Shown here one piece after another: positions 16,422-24,917 of a DNA stretch of 64,000 bases. The translations under genes were made by a program, and so were the position numbers. This DNA comes from JADKAV01 sp963818505. GTDB taxonomy: Bacteria; Actinomycetota; Actinomycetes; S36-B12; UBA10799. Under the pieces are notes generated by a model. It was not told the DNA's origin. It made no database searches and saw only the letters and a list, made by a program, of their open reading frames with translations. Position 1 is the stretch's first letter; the number at the start of each line of letters is the position of its first letter. The stretch is taken from assembly GCA_963818505.1 (NCBI GenBank), contig CAWFSJ010000005.1, positions 62,001-126,000 on the forward strand. Direction: 5' to 3'.

Positions 16422-16461
16422 CACCGAAGGGCCCCGGACTTTCGCCCGGGGCCCTTCGGTG
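16422..16461 (-). terminator. Stem-loop terminator after groEL
   Basis: CACCGAAGGGCCCCGG and CCGGGGCCCTTCGGTG form a perfect 16-bp stem with an 8-base loop, two bases past the groEL stop on the minus strand. No T-tract follows. The stem is self-complementary so it may act on both strands. Confidence 0.75.
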
Positions 16462-16463
16462 AC

Positions 16464-18098
16464 TCAGATGTGACCGTGATGGTGGGAGTGGCCGTGACCG
16501 TGGTCGTGGTCGTGGCCCTCTTCCTCCTCCGGCTTCTCCACCACAAGCGCCTCGGTGGTCAGCAGCATGGCCGCGATCGACCCCGCGTGCTCAACGGCGG
16601 CACGAGTGACCTTCACCGGGTCGATGACACCGGCCGCGATGAGGTCGCCGTACTCGTCAGTGGCGGCGTTGAATCCCTGACCGAGCTCCATGCCGGCGAC
16701 GGTGGCGACGACCACATCGCCGGACTGCCCAGCGTTACGGGCGATCCAGAACAAAGGGGACGTGAGGGCCTTCTTGACGATCCGGATGCCTGCGGCCTCA
16801 TCGGCGTCGGCTCCGCTGGACTCGTCGAGTTCGGCAGCAGCGTGCACGAGGACCGAGCCGCCACCGGCGACGATGCCCTCTTCCACGGCGGCGCGGGTGG
16901 CCGCAACTGCGTCCTCCACGCGGTGCTTCTTCTCCTTGAGCTCCACCTCGGTGTGGGCACCGACCTCGATGACACACACCCCCCCGACGAGCTTGGCGAG
17001 ACGCTCCTTGAGCTTGTCACGGTCCCAGTCGGAGTCGCTGGCCTCGATCTCAGCCTTGATCTGCTCGATCCGGCCCTCGATCAGCGTGGTGTCGCCCTTT
17101 CCGTCCACGATGGTCGTGTCGTCCTTGGTGATGACCACACGGTGGGCCGTTCCCAGCACGTCGAGGTCGACCTGGTCCAGTTTCATGCCGAGGTCCTCGG
17201 TCACGACCTGAGCCCCGGTCAGAACGGCCATGTCCTGCAGCATCGCCTTGCGACGATCGCCGAAGGCCGGGGCCTTGACCGCAGCGGACGCGAACGTGCC
17301 ACGGATCTTGTTCACGACCAGCGCGGAGAGCGCTTCACCTTCCACGTCCTCGGCGACGATCACCAGCGGCTTGCCGGCCTGGATCACCTTCTCCAGGAGG
17401 GGCAGGAGTTCATTGAGCGCCGCGACCTTGCCCTGCACCAGCAGGATCAGCGGGTTGTCGATGACCGCTTCCATGCGCTCGGTGTCGGTGACGAAGTACG
17501 GGGAGATGTACCCCTTGTCGAACTGCATGCCCTCGGTGAAGTCCAGGGCCATCGCGGTGGTGGTCGACTCCTCCACAGTGATCACACCGTCCTTGCCGAC
17601 CTTCTCGAACGCCTCGGCGATCAGGTCGCCGATCTCGGAGTCCTGGGCAGAAATCGTCGCGACCTGAGCAGTCTCGGCAGTTCCCTCTACAGGCCGGGAT
17701 GCAGCGGACAGGTACTCACTGACCTGCGCGACGGCCTTGTCGATGCCGCGCTTGACTCCCATGGGGGCCGCGCCAGCAACCACGAGCCGGACACCCTCGG
17801 CGACCATGGCCTGGGCCAGCACCGTGGCTGTCGTGGTGCCGTCGCCTGCCACGTCGTTGGTCTTGGTGGCGACCTCTTTGACCAGTTGCACCCCGAGATT
17901 CTCGTAGGGGTCGGTCACCTCGATCTCGCGGGCGATCGTCACCCCGTCGTTGGTGATGGTCGGAGCACCCCACGACTTGTCCAGGACCACGTTGCGGCCT
18001 TTGGGGCCGAGGGTCACCCGGACGGCGTCGGCCAGGGTGTTGACGCCGCGCTCGAGCGAGCGTCGGGCCTCGACGTCGAATTCCACAATCTTGGGCAT
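16464..18098 (-). CDS. groEL: Chaperonin GroEL, GroEL1 type with His-rich tail
   Basis: A 544-residue chaperonin subunit that folds proteins in a double ring with GroES. The ATP-binding motifs VTLGPKGRNVVLDK and GDGTTTATVLAQA are intact. The C-terminus is EEEEGHDHDHGHGHSHHHGHI in parts: an acidic run then alternating His/Gly/Asp, instead of the GGM repeat of housekeeping GroEL. This tail marks the actinobacterial GroEL1 group encoded with groES; most such genomes have a second groEL elsewhere. The tail could bind metal ions. It is transcribed with groES from the CIRCE-controlled promoter; 87 bp separate them, with a hairpin in the gap. Confidence 0.97.
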   Translation of the reverse strand: MPKIVEFDVEARRSLERGVNTLADAVRVTLGPKGRNVVLDKSWGAPTITNDGVTIAREIEVTDPYENLGVQLVKEVATKTNDVAGDGTTTATVLAQAMVAEGVRLVVAGAAPMGVKRGIDKAVAQVSEYLSAASRPVEGTAETAQVATISAQDSEIGDLIAEAFEKVGKDGVITVEESTTTAMALDFTEGMQFDKGYISPYFVTDTERMEAVIDNPLILLVQGKVAALNELLPLLEKVIQAGKPLVIVAEDVEGEALSALVVNKIRGTFASAAVKAPAFGDRRKAMLQDMAVLTGAQVVTEDLGMKLDQVDLDVLGTAHRVVITKDDTTIVDGKGDTTLIEGRIEQIKAEIEASDSDWDRDKLKERLAKLVGGVCVIEVGAHTEVELKEKKHRVEDAVAATRAAVEEGIVAGGGSVLVHAAAELDESSGADADEAAGIRIVKKALTSPLFWIARNAGQSGDVVVATVAGMELGQGFNAATDEYGDLIAAGVIDPVKVTRAAVEHAGSIAAMLLTTEALVVEKPEEEEGHDHDHGHGHSHHHGHI

Positions 18099-18124
18099 TT
18101 TCTTCCTCTGCTAGTTGGATGCAC

Positions 18125-18170
18125 GAAGACCCCCGGGACCACCCGGGTACCGGGGATCCCAGGGGCCTTC
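18125..18170 (-). other. Imperfect stem-loop in the groES-groEL gap
   Basis: GAAGACCCCCGGGACC and the closing GGATCCCAGGGGCCTTC pair imperfectly around CACCCGGGTACCG. A processing or attenuation site that changes the groES:groEL ratio is possible; there is no T-tract. Confidence 0.4.
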
Positions 18171-18185
18171 GCCGAACGCTTGGGA

Positions 18186-18485
18186 CTACTTCTCGACCAC
18201 TGCCAGCACGTCGCGTGCTGACAGGATCAGGTAGTCCTCACCTTCGTACTTGATCTCAGTTCCGCCGTACTTGGAGTACACGACGACGTCACCAACGCTG
18301 ATGTCCAGCGGGATGCGCTTGTCGCCGTCCTCGTCGAAACGGCCCGGACCCACCGCGAGGACCTTGCCCTCTTGCGGCTTCTCCTTGGCCGTGTCCGGGA
18401 TGACCAGGCCTGAGGCCGTGGTCTGCTCTGCGTCCAGCGGCTGCACGAGGATGCGGTCCTCGAGCGGCTTAATGGCGACCGACAC
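18186..18485 (-). CDS. groES: Co-chaperonin GroES
   Basis: A 99-residue heptameric lid for GroEL. It begins MSVAIKPLEDRILVQPL and has the mobile loop (EQTTASGLVIPDTAKEKPQEG, read as EQTTASGLVIP then DTAKEKPQEG) and the GTG-started frame is preceded by GGGAGG six bases upstream. Length and ending (LSARDVLAVVEK) are typical. It is the first gene of the heat-shock operon and is controlled by two CIRCE sites. Confidence 0.97.
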   Translation of the reverse strand: MSVAIKPLEDRILVQPLDAEQTTASGLVIPDTAKEKPQEGKVLAVGPGRFDEDGDKRIPLDISVGDVVVYSKYGGTEIKYEGEDYLILSARDVLAVVEK

Positions 18486-18579
18486 GGTCTACCTCCCATT
18501 TGGGATCGAATAACGGACAGTGGTACCAGCCGGTTTTCTGCCACCCCGAGCGTCGCGGTCCCGGAACGGCTCCAACCGA

Positions 18580-18606
18580 TTAGCACTCACAGCGGGTGAG
18601 TGCTAA
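18580..18606 (-). promoter_or_regulatory. CIRCE operator 1 (HrcA binding site)
   Basis: TTAGCACTC, nine bases, GAGTGCTAA: an exact match to the consensus HrcA operator. It lies downstream of the -10 hexamer of the groES promoter, so bound HrcA would block initiation. Confidence 0.95.
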
Positions 18607-18611
18607 TCCAG

Positions 18612-18640
18612 ACACTAATCGCGATTAGCACTGTCGTCAA
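18612..18640 (-). promoter_or_regulatory. groES-groEL promoter
   Basis: On the minus strand TTGACG (18640-18635) and TAGTGT (18617-18612) are separated by 17 bp and lie in and between the two CIRCE sites. The spacer includes the palindrome CTAATCGCGATTAG. Confidence 0.65.
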
Positions 18641-18651
18641 GAGAGTGCTAA
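18625..18651 (-). promoter_or_regulatory. CIRCE operator 2, overlapping the end of the upstream gene
   Basis: TTAGCACTG, nine bases, GAGTGCTAA differs from the CIRCE consensus at one base. Its nine-base centre contains the groES -35 and the TGA stop of the upstream gene; its right arm encodes that protein's residues Leu-Ala-Leu before the final serine. Confidence 0.9.
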
Positions 18652-19194
18652 TTGCCGACCCGCGATGGACGCAGTGCCGAGCCAGGTGTGAGGGGCGCCG
18701 GCGAAGCACCACCCGAGTTTGGGGGCGTGGCCGCTGATCCACAACCCCGGCACCCGTTTGTCGCCGCGGGTCGAGCCAGCCAGCGAGAAGCACTTGTTGG
18801 GCTGCAGGGAACTAGGGATCTGCGCGAAGACAGCCAGGCCCTCCTCGATTGTCATCGGAAAGCGACCTCGGTCCAGGATCGCCGGCACCGCATCGCGGGG
18901 CGCGATGTTCAGGTACTCGACACCGGGTTCGAACCCGTGGATCAGGTACGGGCGGTCTCGTGGCACGTCGGGGTCCGCCGGGTGGTAGCGGGAAGGGTCT
19001 TCGAAATTGCGGTCGAAGATGCCCGGCGCCAGGGAGTCTGGCAGGCGCAGGCGGGTGATCAACTCGTGGAAGGGCAGTGTCGGCAGGACCAGGACCGCAT
19101 CGTCGGGCGGTTCGCCGAAGGCCCCGTCTGGCATGGCGGGCACATCGAAGCCCAGTCTTCGGTACGTGCTCAGTTGTCCTGCGAGATCAGCCAC
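18637..19194 (-). CDS. DUF5701-like conserved protein
   Basis: A 185-residue soluble protein with no signal peptide, probably of the actinobacterial DUF5701 group by its pattern LIHGFEPGVEYLN ... LTIEEGLAVFAQIPSSL-like (here MTIEEGLAVFAQIPSSLQPNK) and KRVPGLWISGHAPKLGWC. No catalytic motif is visible. It starts with GTG at 19194 and its last codons and stop lie within the second CIRCE and the -35 of groES, so transcription of this gene would run straight into the heat-shock promoter. Function unknown; the family assignment is from memory. Confidence 0.7.
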   Translation of the reverse strand: MADLAGQLSTYRRLGFDVPAMPDGAFGEPPDDAVLVLPTLPFHELITRLRLPDSLAPGIFDRNFEDPSRYHPADPDVPRDRPYLIHGFEPGVEYLNIAPRDAVPAILDRGRFPMTIEEGLAVFAQIPSSLQPNKCFSLAGSTRGDKRVPGLWISGHAPKLGWCFAGAPHTWLGTASIAGRQLALS

Positions 19195-19292
19195 GTTGCA
19201 TCACAACGCCGGGCTCGGTGGTGGCATTCCTGGCCCGGGGGGTGGCTGGTTGGGCCCTCGTGCACCGCCGGCCGGCCCCCGACCAGCCCCGC

Positions 19293-19753
19293 GTTAGAGG
19301 TTGTCCGGTTCGTTAGCAAAACAACGCGTGGATTCGCTAACCAGGAGCACAACCTCTAACCAGGACCCAAGGCCGAACCTCAAACCCGCCGCAGGCACCC
19401 GCACAGCCCTGACCAGCCCCGCGTTAGAGGTTGTCCGGTTCGTTAGCAAAACAACGCGTGGATTCGCTAACCAGGAGCACAACCTCTAACCAGGACGCCA
19501 AGGCCGAACCTCAAACCCGCCGCAGGCACCCGCACAGCCCTGACCAGCCCCGCGTTAGAGGTTGTCCGGTTCGTTAGCAAAACAACGCGTGGATTCGCTA
19601 ACCAGGACCACAACCTCTAACCAGGACGCCAAGGCCGAACCTCAAACCCGCCGCAGGCACCCGCACAGCCCTGACCAGCCCCGCGTTAGAGGTTGTGCGG
19701 TTCGGTTAGCAAAACAACGCGTGGATTCGCTAACCAGGACCACAACCTCTAAC
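19293..19753. repeat. Tandem array: palindromic element copies 2-5 in 131-bp units
   Basis: Four elements lie at 19293-19360, 19423-19490, 19554-19621 and 19685-19753 (periods 130, 131, 131). Each has middle segments CCGGTTC or GCGGTTCG on the left and CAGGAGC or CAGGACC on the right, and loop ACAACGCGTGGA. The 62-63-bp spacers (CAGGACGCCAAGGCCGAAC ... CCTGACCAGCCCCGC) are almost identical, so this is in-place duplication. Partial spacer ends flank the array on both sides. The array fills most of the 663-bp gap between the divergent DUF5701-like and methyltransferase genes; nothing else is recognisable there. Confidence 0.95.
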
Positions 19754-19857
19754 CAGGACGCCAAGTCGGCCTTGCGAGCCTGTCCGGGCCGAGCGATGAT
19801 CACAGCAGAACGGCGAAGGGTCGTACCCACAATGAACGCGCGAAGGCCGCTGACCCG

Positions 19858-20970
19858 GTGAACGTCGAGTGGCTGACCAGCGACGAGGGCCGGGCCGCGA
19901 TCGACACCCTGATCGGGGTGGACCCCCTTCGCGCACGCAAACTCCTGCCACGCCTGAGCCCCGAACAAGTGACCGAAGCCCTCACCCAGGCCAGACACAG
20001 GCCGGCCGGCTTCCCACTGCCTTTGGTGACATCGACCGGAATCCAGCAAGCCAGTCCGATCCCCGTGGCACACCGCCGCGCCGCACGGTTGGCGGCAAGC
20101 GGGGTCAAAACGGTCGTCGATGCGGGCTGCGGGATTGGCGTCGACTCCTGGGCGTTCGCCCGTGCGGGCCTGAACGTCGTCGCCTTCGAGATCGACCCCG
20201 CCACGGCCCAAGTGGCCCGCGCCAACCTTGCCGGCCTCAACGTGGACGTCCGTGAAGGTGACGTCACTACCGCTGCCCTGCCCGACGGGACCCTGTTCGT
20301 CGACCCCGCACGCCGTCGTGAGCACAGCGACGCCACCGGCCAGGCGCTTCGAGTCCACGACCCGTCGCAGTGGCGGCCCTCATGGGACTGGGTCCTGGAG
20401 CAGGCGCAACACCGCCCGGTCGTGGCGCGCATACGCCCCGGACACAGGGACCTGCCACCGAACACCGAATGGCATTGCACGTCGATGGATCGTCGCCTGG
20501 TGGACGCGACCGTCTGGTTCGCCGACCTGGCAAGCACCGATCGCGCGGCCAGCGTCCACGACGGCCACACTTGGCACGAGCTACGGGGCCCGGTCGAAGC
20601 AAGCGAGACTGCGCCGGTGGGCGCGTACATCATCGACCCCGACCCGGCGATCGTGCGATCCGGGCTCGTCACCAACGCCGCAAACCTTGTGGACGGTCGG
20701 CTGCTCGACCCGGATCTGGCCTTCATCACCTGCGACCAAGTGCCGCCGGCATGGCTGGGCCGGGCCATGCGGGTACTGGAACCGGTCACTCTGAAGTCCG
20801 TCGCGCAGGTTTGCCGCCGCCGGGGACTACCCGGTGTGACCGCCTGGTCGCGCGGCTTCGGCAAGCCACCGCAGGTCGATTTGCCCCAATCCCAGCACGC
20901 CATCGTCGTTGTCGCCGCGATCGGACGCACTCGCGCGCCAAAGGCCTGGATCGGCGAACCCGTGCGCTGA
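19858..20970 (+). CDS. SAM-dependent methyltransferase with THUMP-like C-terminal domain
   Basis: A 370-residue class I methyltransferase. An N-terminal helical region (about 1-75) precedes the SAM motif VVDAGCGIGVDSWAFA near residue 82, an acidic residue in FEIDPATA and the motif TLFVDPARR, a DPxRR type seen in methyltransferases acting on RNA. The C-terminal third resembles the THUMP-like domain of a conserved actinobacterial family and ends with an arginine-rich substrate-facing part. Substrate unknown; an RNA target is likely. It starts with GTG at 19858 just past the tandem palindromic array. Nearest downstream gene is 45 bp away on the same strand. Confidence 0.82.
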   Translation: MNVEWLTSDEGRAAIDTLIGVDPLRARKLLPRLSPEQVTEALTQARHRPAGFPLPLVTSTGIQQASPIPVAHRRAARLAASGVKTVVDAGCGIGVDSWAFARAGLNVVAFEIDPATAQVARANLAGLNVDVREGDVTTAALPDGTLFVDPARRREHSDATGQALRVHDPSQWRPSWDWVLEQAQHRPVVARIRPGHRDLPPNTEWHCTSMDRRLVDATVWFADLASTDRAASVHDGHTWHELRGPVEASETAPVGAYIIDPDPAIVRSGLVTNAANLVDGRLLDPDLAFITCDQVPPAWLGRAMRVLEPVTLKSVAQVCRRRGLPGVTAWSRGFGKPPQVDLPQSQHAIVVVAAIGRTRAPKAWIGEPVR

Positions 20971-21015
20971 CGACCAGCGCGCCTCAGTACCGGGGCAGGG
21001 TTAGCGTGACTTGCC

Positions 21016-22692
21016 ATGAGCATCGCCAAGCCCGTCGCACTCATTGCGGGCACCGGATTGATCGCAGGTCTGGGCCTCACAGCCGTCACCACGACCGCCA
21101 CAGCCTTACCGGCGGCGGGAGCGGCCATCAACCAGGGCAAGGCGCCGTGCAAGAACCTGCCGGATCTCAAGGGCAAGAAACCCGGTCAACTGCTGAAGTA
21201 CAAGGAACTCAAGGTCGACTCCTCGCTGATCACCGGGGCCCGCATGTTCCGTGTCCTGTACACCACCGTCGGGGTCGATGAGAAGGACGTGCAGGCTTCG
21301 TGCGGGCTGGTTCTGCTTCCCGAGAAGCCCAAGAACCGCAGCAACCAGATCGTGGCCTACGCCCACGGCACGATCGGGATGCACCAGTCCTGCCAACCGT
21401 CGAACAACCCCAACAACTTCCTCGGCCCGGGTCTGGGCGCCATCACCTACGGCCAGGGCAAGTACGCCGTCAAGGGCAAGCAGAAGTACGGGATCCTGCA
21501 GGGTCTGATCGACCAAGGCCGCATGATCACCGCCACGGACTACTACTCCGGACTGGGTGAGCCCGCATCAGCACAACAGCACTACGCCCTGGGCTTGCCC
21601 GCGGGGGCAGCCGTCCTGGACAGCGCCCGCATCGGCACTCAACTGCAGAAGCGCCTGAAGCAGGGCAAGCAACCGAAGTCCTGGAAGGTCGCAACCTGGG
21701 GCATCTCACAGGGCGGCCACGCCGCGTTCTGGGCGGCCCAACTGGCCAAGGACTACTTCGCCGGCACCAAACTGCCCTCTGATCCCGCTTTCAAGCCGGT
21801 GGGCACCGCCGCCATCGTTCCTGCCAGTTCCTTCGTAGCCACTGCCGCAACCCCACCGGAGTTGATCGGTCGCCACCTCGGGGATCTGGAGATGCATGAA
21901 CCCGCCCAGGTGGTCAACGGCAACCCCGTGGGCAACATGGGGGCTCTGCTGTTCTCCTTGGTGATCACGTCCTGGGACAAGTTCCCCGGCAGCGGGACTC
22001 TCCAGGCAGACGCCAAGTTCCAGGGTTACCCGACCACGGTGCCCGCCCCGCAGATGGATGCTGTCCTGACCGGCCCGGGCGACGGCAACGGCATCGACGT
22101 GGCGACCAGCATCGCCGCCGGATGCCTCAACGCGAGCCTGGCCCTGCAGACGAACATCTACAACCAGCCTGACAAGTACGGGTTCTTCGTCCAGCCGATC
22201 TGGGGTGGCCCGGGTCCTGACGGGAACTGGATCGGGGAACTGGACGCGACCTGCCTCTCAGGTGCAGCGCCGGAGTCGACCAAGGCCTGGTGCACCTGGC
22301 TGGCCTACAACCAGCCCGGCCCCGACGGGGTCAACCCGTTCAACAAGTTCCCGGTCCGCGCCGACGGGTCCAATGCTGACGTCCTGATCGCCGAAGGAAT
22401 GGCCGACAACATCGTGTGGTGCATCAAGTCCGGCAAGGAACTGCCCTCAGAACAGGACTGCCTGGCCCGCCAGTTGTACGAATCGCTGGCCCCGGCGTGC
22501 TCGACCAGCAGCGTCAACCTCGACGTGTTCGCCGAGACGAAGAAGTCACCGGCCACGCACATATCGACCATTGGACAGATAGCCGACAACGGCAAAGCCC
22601 GCTACAAGGGTTCGCGGCTCGACAAGTTCCTGAAGGGCGCGTTCAAGGACTCCTTGAAGCAGGGCTGCAAGGCGACAGTGGTGAACAAGTAG
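21016..22692 (+). CDS. Secreted lipase-like alpha/beta hydrolase
   Basis: A 558-residue exported hydrolase of the secretory lipase (LIP, PF03583-like) type. The signal peptide is MSIAKPVALIAGTGLIAGLGLTAV... with an ATA-LPAAGA cleavage region. The oxyanion region is AYAHGTIGM; the nucleophile serine lies in WGISQGGHAAF near residue 235; the acid is probably in ADVLIAEGMAD and the histidine in SPATHIS. Several cysteine pairs suit an extracellular protein. The substrate is probably an ester such as a triglyceride, but is not proven. It stands alone on the plus strand; a diguanylate cyclase remnant follows 30 bp later. Confidence 0.85.
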   Translation: MSIAKPVALIAGTGLIAGLGLTAVTTTATALPAAGAAINQGKAPCKNLPDLKGKKPGQLLKYKELKVDSSLITGARMFRVLYTTVGVDEKDVQASCGLVLLPEKPKNRSNQIVAYAHGTIGMHQSCQPSNNPNNFLGPGLGAITYGQGKYAVKGKQKYGILQGLIDQGRMITATDYYSGLGEPASAQQHYALGLPAGAAVLDSARIGTQLQKRLKQGKQPKSWKVATWGISQGGHAAFWAAQLAKDYFAGTKLPSDPAFKPVGTAAIVPASSFVATAATPPELIGRHLGDLEMHEPAQVVNGNPVGNMGALLFSLVITSWDKFPGSGTLQADAKFQGYPTTVPAPQMDAVLTGPGDGNGIDVATSIAAGCLNASLALQTNIYNQPDKYGFFVQPIWGGPGPDGNWIGELDATCLSGAAPESTKAWCTWLAYNQPGPDGVNPFNKFPVRADGSNADVLIAEGMADNIVWCIKSGKELPSEQDCLARQLYESLAPACSTSSVNLDVFAETKKSPATHISTIGQIADNGKARYKGSRLDKFLKGAFKDSLKQGCKATVVNK

Positions 22693-22722
22693 GCCCGCCG
22701 TGACGACTCCGGAAGCCCCCGG

Positions 22723-23048
22723 TGATTGCCGGGGGAGTTCGCCACCGTCATGGACCCTGTCGACGACCGGGACAAGCCGACACTGTCGGTCCTGATGGCC
22801 TCGGAGCCCGGCCAGAGGCTGCGTTTCGAGATCCGCTGGCGCCACGACGATGGCCACCTCATGTGGACCGAGAACTCGGTGCGTTGCAGGAACCGGCTCA
22901 GCCACGAGGGCAGCGTCACCGTCAGCATCGGGGTGGCACAGCTGGCGTCCAGCGACGACTGAACCGGTGGATCAACCGGGCGGACAGGGCTCTCTACGAC
23001 GCAAAGGAACTCGGACGCAACGCGGTGGCCGTCGCGAAATTGCCCTAG
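22723..23048 (+). pseudogene. Remnant of a PAS-GGDEF diguanylate cyclase
   Basis: Three pieces in different frames are recognisable. In one frame, FATVMDPVDDRDKPTLSVLM and FEIRWRHDDGHLMWTENSV are the second half of a PAS domain, joined directly to SVTVSIGVAQLASSDD, the last strand of a GGDEF domain. The central GGDEF region with the active site is missing. Just after a TGA (22960), EPVDQ continues in a second frame and RADRALYDAKELGRNAVAVA, the canonical end of GGDEF domains, in a third. A large internal deletion and two frameshifts make this a dead gene. Confidence 0.8.
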
Positions 23049-23060
23049 AGCGAGGCCGAC

Positions 23061-23423
23061 TTACCAGAGAACGGCGATCGCCACGTTCAGGATGGCCAGG
23101 CCCCCGATAAGACCCCAGACCGCATTGGAGATCTGGTCCTTCTTGCGGTTGGCCAGCACCAGCACCAGTATCACCAGCAGGACCGCGAACTTGACCCCGA
23201 TCTTGGCGTTGTCCGGCAGGGCCCATTCCTCGGGATCGGCGCTGTGCAGCGGGTAACGCAGGCCGACCAGCAGGACGCCGGTGACCAGCTGGGTCAGAAC
23301 GCCGTGGAACATCGCGTTGTTGACCACGCGAGGGCTGGTCTTGATCTGCACCAGGAACCCGCCGATCAGCGAGGCCAGGCCCAGGAAGTGAAGGATGACG
23401 AGGATCTCGTAGACGAAGCTCAC
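23061..23423 (-). CDS. Small four-helix membrane protein of unknown function
   Basis: A 120-residue integral membrane protein with about four hydrophobic segments (VYEILVILHFLGLASLIGGFLV; GVLTQLVTGVLLVGL; FAVLLVILVLVLANRKK; GLIGGLAILNVAIAVLW) and a basic loop NRKKDQ. The GTG at 23423 gives MSFVYEILVIL; upstream in-frame codons would read into non-membrane sequence. It lies 43 bp downstream of tsaD on the same strand and may be the last gene of that operon. No family name can be given. Confidence 0.75.
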   Translation of the reverse strand: MSFVYEILVILHFLGLASLIGGFLVQIKTSPRVVNNAMFHGVLTQLVTGVLLVGLRYPLHSADPEEWALPDNAKIGVKFAVLLVILVLVLANRKKDQISNAVWGLIGGLAILNVAIAVLW

Positions 23424-23466
23424 TTCTTGATTCTCGCCTTGCCATCGACCCCCGATGCACCCGGGG

Positions 23467-24489
23467 TCAGGGCACCAGCGGTTCCACGACTGGCAAGGAG
23501 GAGTCCGCGCCCAGCAGCCATCCCGAGGCGGGACGCCCGCGCGCCACCATCTCGGCGCCGAGCGCGGCCACCATCGCGCCGTTGTCCGTGCACAGCCCCG
23601 GCCGCGGTACCCGAAGACGGATCCCAGCGGTCGCGCACCTTTGCTCGGTGAGGGCGCGCAACCGGGAGTTGGCCGCCACACCGCCTCCGAGCACGAGCGT
23701 GTCCGTGCCTGTGTCCTTGCAGGCCGCCACGGCCTTGGCCGACAGCACGTCAGCGACCGCCTCCTGGAACGATGCGGCCACGTCGGCGACCGGCGCCTGC
23801 GGATTCGCGGCCAGCCATCGCTTGACCGCGGTCTTCAAACCCGAGAACGAGTAGTCGTAGCGGGCGTCACGCGGTCCGGTCAGCCCCCTGGGGAAGGCGA
23901 TCGCCTGCGGGTCCCCTTCAACCGCCGCCAGGTCGATGGCCGGCCCACCCGGGAACCCGAGCCCCAGCATCCGGGCCACTTTGTCGAACGCCTCGCCGGC
24001 GGCGTCATCGATGGTGGCGCCCATCGGTTGCACATCGGCGGTCACATCCTTGACGCGCAGGATCGACGAGTGCCCTCCGGAGGCCAGCAGCGCGATACAT
24101 TCACTGGGCAGGGCCCCGTGCTGCAACTGGTCGACAGCCACGTGCGCGGACAGGTGGTTGACGCCGTACAGCGGTTTGTCCAAGGCCAGGGCCAGGGCCT
24201 TGGCTGCGGCCACGCCCACGACGAGGGCCCCGGCCAAACCGGGCCCCGCCGTGACTGCGATCGCGTCGATATCGCCCAGTTCCACGCCAGCCTCGTCCAG
24301 CCCCCGCCGCAGGGTCGGCATCATCGCCTCAACATGGGCCCTGCTTGCAATCTCGGGAACGACCCCGCCGAATCGCACCTGTTCATCGACGCTGCTGGCC
24401 ACGGCGTCGGCAAGCAGACTGTGTCCCGCGACGATGCCGATCCCCGTCTCGTCGCACGAGGACTCGATCCCCAACACCAATGGACTCAC
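23467..24489 (-). CDS. tsaD: tRNA threonylcarbamoyladenosine biosynthesis protein TsaD
   Basis: TsaD transfers threonylcarbamoyl to A37 of ANN-decoding tRNAs, with TsaB and TsaE encoded upstream. The 340-residue protein has the ASKHA fold start VLGIESSCDETG, metal ligands in NHLSAHVAV (near residues 111 and 115), LLASGGHSS, and the late GGGVAANSRLR and LCTDNGAM segments with the third metal ligand. The GTG at 24489 is the start because it gives MSPLVLGIESS and overlaps the rimI stop (GTGA); longer frames run into rimI. Confidence 0.97.
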   Translation of the reverse strand: MSPLVLGIESSCDETGIGIVAGHSLLADAVASSVDEQVRFGGVVPEIASRAHVEAMMPTLRRGLDEAGVELGDIDAIAVTAGPGLAGALVVGVAAAKALALALDKPLYGVNHLSAHVAVDQLQHGALPSECIALLASGGHSSILRVKDVTADVQPMGATIDDAAGEAFDKVARMLGLGFPGGPAIDLAAVEGDPQAIAFPRGLTGPRDARYDYSFSGLKTAVKRWLAANPQAPVADVAASFQEAVADVLSAKAVAACKDTGTDTLVLGGGVAANSRLRALTEQRCATAGIRLRVPRPGLCTDNGAMVAALGAEMVARGRPASGWLLGADSSLPVVEPLVP

Positions 24490-24917
24490 AGGTCCAACCC
24501 CATCACGAGCGCATCGCTGAAGTCCGGGTAGTACCGCTCCCGGCGACGGACCTGGGTGAATCCGGCCCGGCCGTAGAGCGCAATCGCCGCCTGGTTGTCC
24601 GCCCGCACCTCCAGGTCCAGTCGCGAACAACCCAGCTCTCGGGCCTTGTCCATCAGGTGGTCCAGGAGCCGTGCACCCACACCGGAACGCTGGGCACTGG
24701 GCGCGACCACCAGCGTCTGCACATCGGCCTGCGGGGGGTTGAACCACAGCCCCGCGTAACCCTCGATCCGGTCCGCGCCCTGCACGACGGCGTAATAGCG
24801 GTCGTCGCGGGCCAGCTCGCCCCAGAACGACTCCGCGCTCCAGGCATTAGGCCCGAAAACCCGCCTCTCAATCGGCAGAACCTCTTCCAGGTCCCACCAC
24901 ATCAGGGCCCGGATCAT
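24486..24917 (-). CDS. rimI: Ribosomal protein S18-alanine N-acetyltransferase-like GNAT enzyme
   Basis: A 143-residue GNAT acetyltransferase. The acetyl-CoA site is VAPSAQRSGVGARLL (Q/RxxGxG/A) near residue 80, and the C-terminal ALYGRAGFTQVRRRERYY is typical of RimI. In this operon context between tsaB and tsaD it is the standard RimI; in some actinobacteria RimI and TsaD are fused. The ATG at 24917 overlaps the tsaB stop (ATGA) and its own stop overlaps tsaD. Confidence 0.92.
   Translation of the reverse strand: MIRALMWWDLEEVLPIERRVFGPNAWSAESFWGELARDDRYYAVVQGADRIEGYAGLWFNPPQADVQTLVVAPSAQRSGVGARLLDHLMDKARELGCSRLDLEVRADNQAAIALYGRAGFTQVRRRERYYPDFSDALVMGLDL

Noticed and set aside
19293..19753. 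CRISPR array (regular repeats with ~63-bp spacers)
   Set aside because: The spacers are nearly identical to each other, the repeats are full palindromes, and no cas gene is present. It is a tandem duplication.
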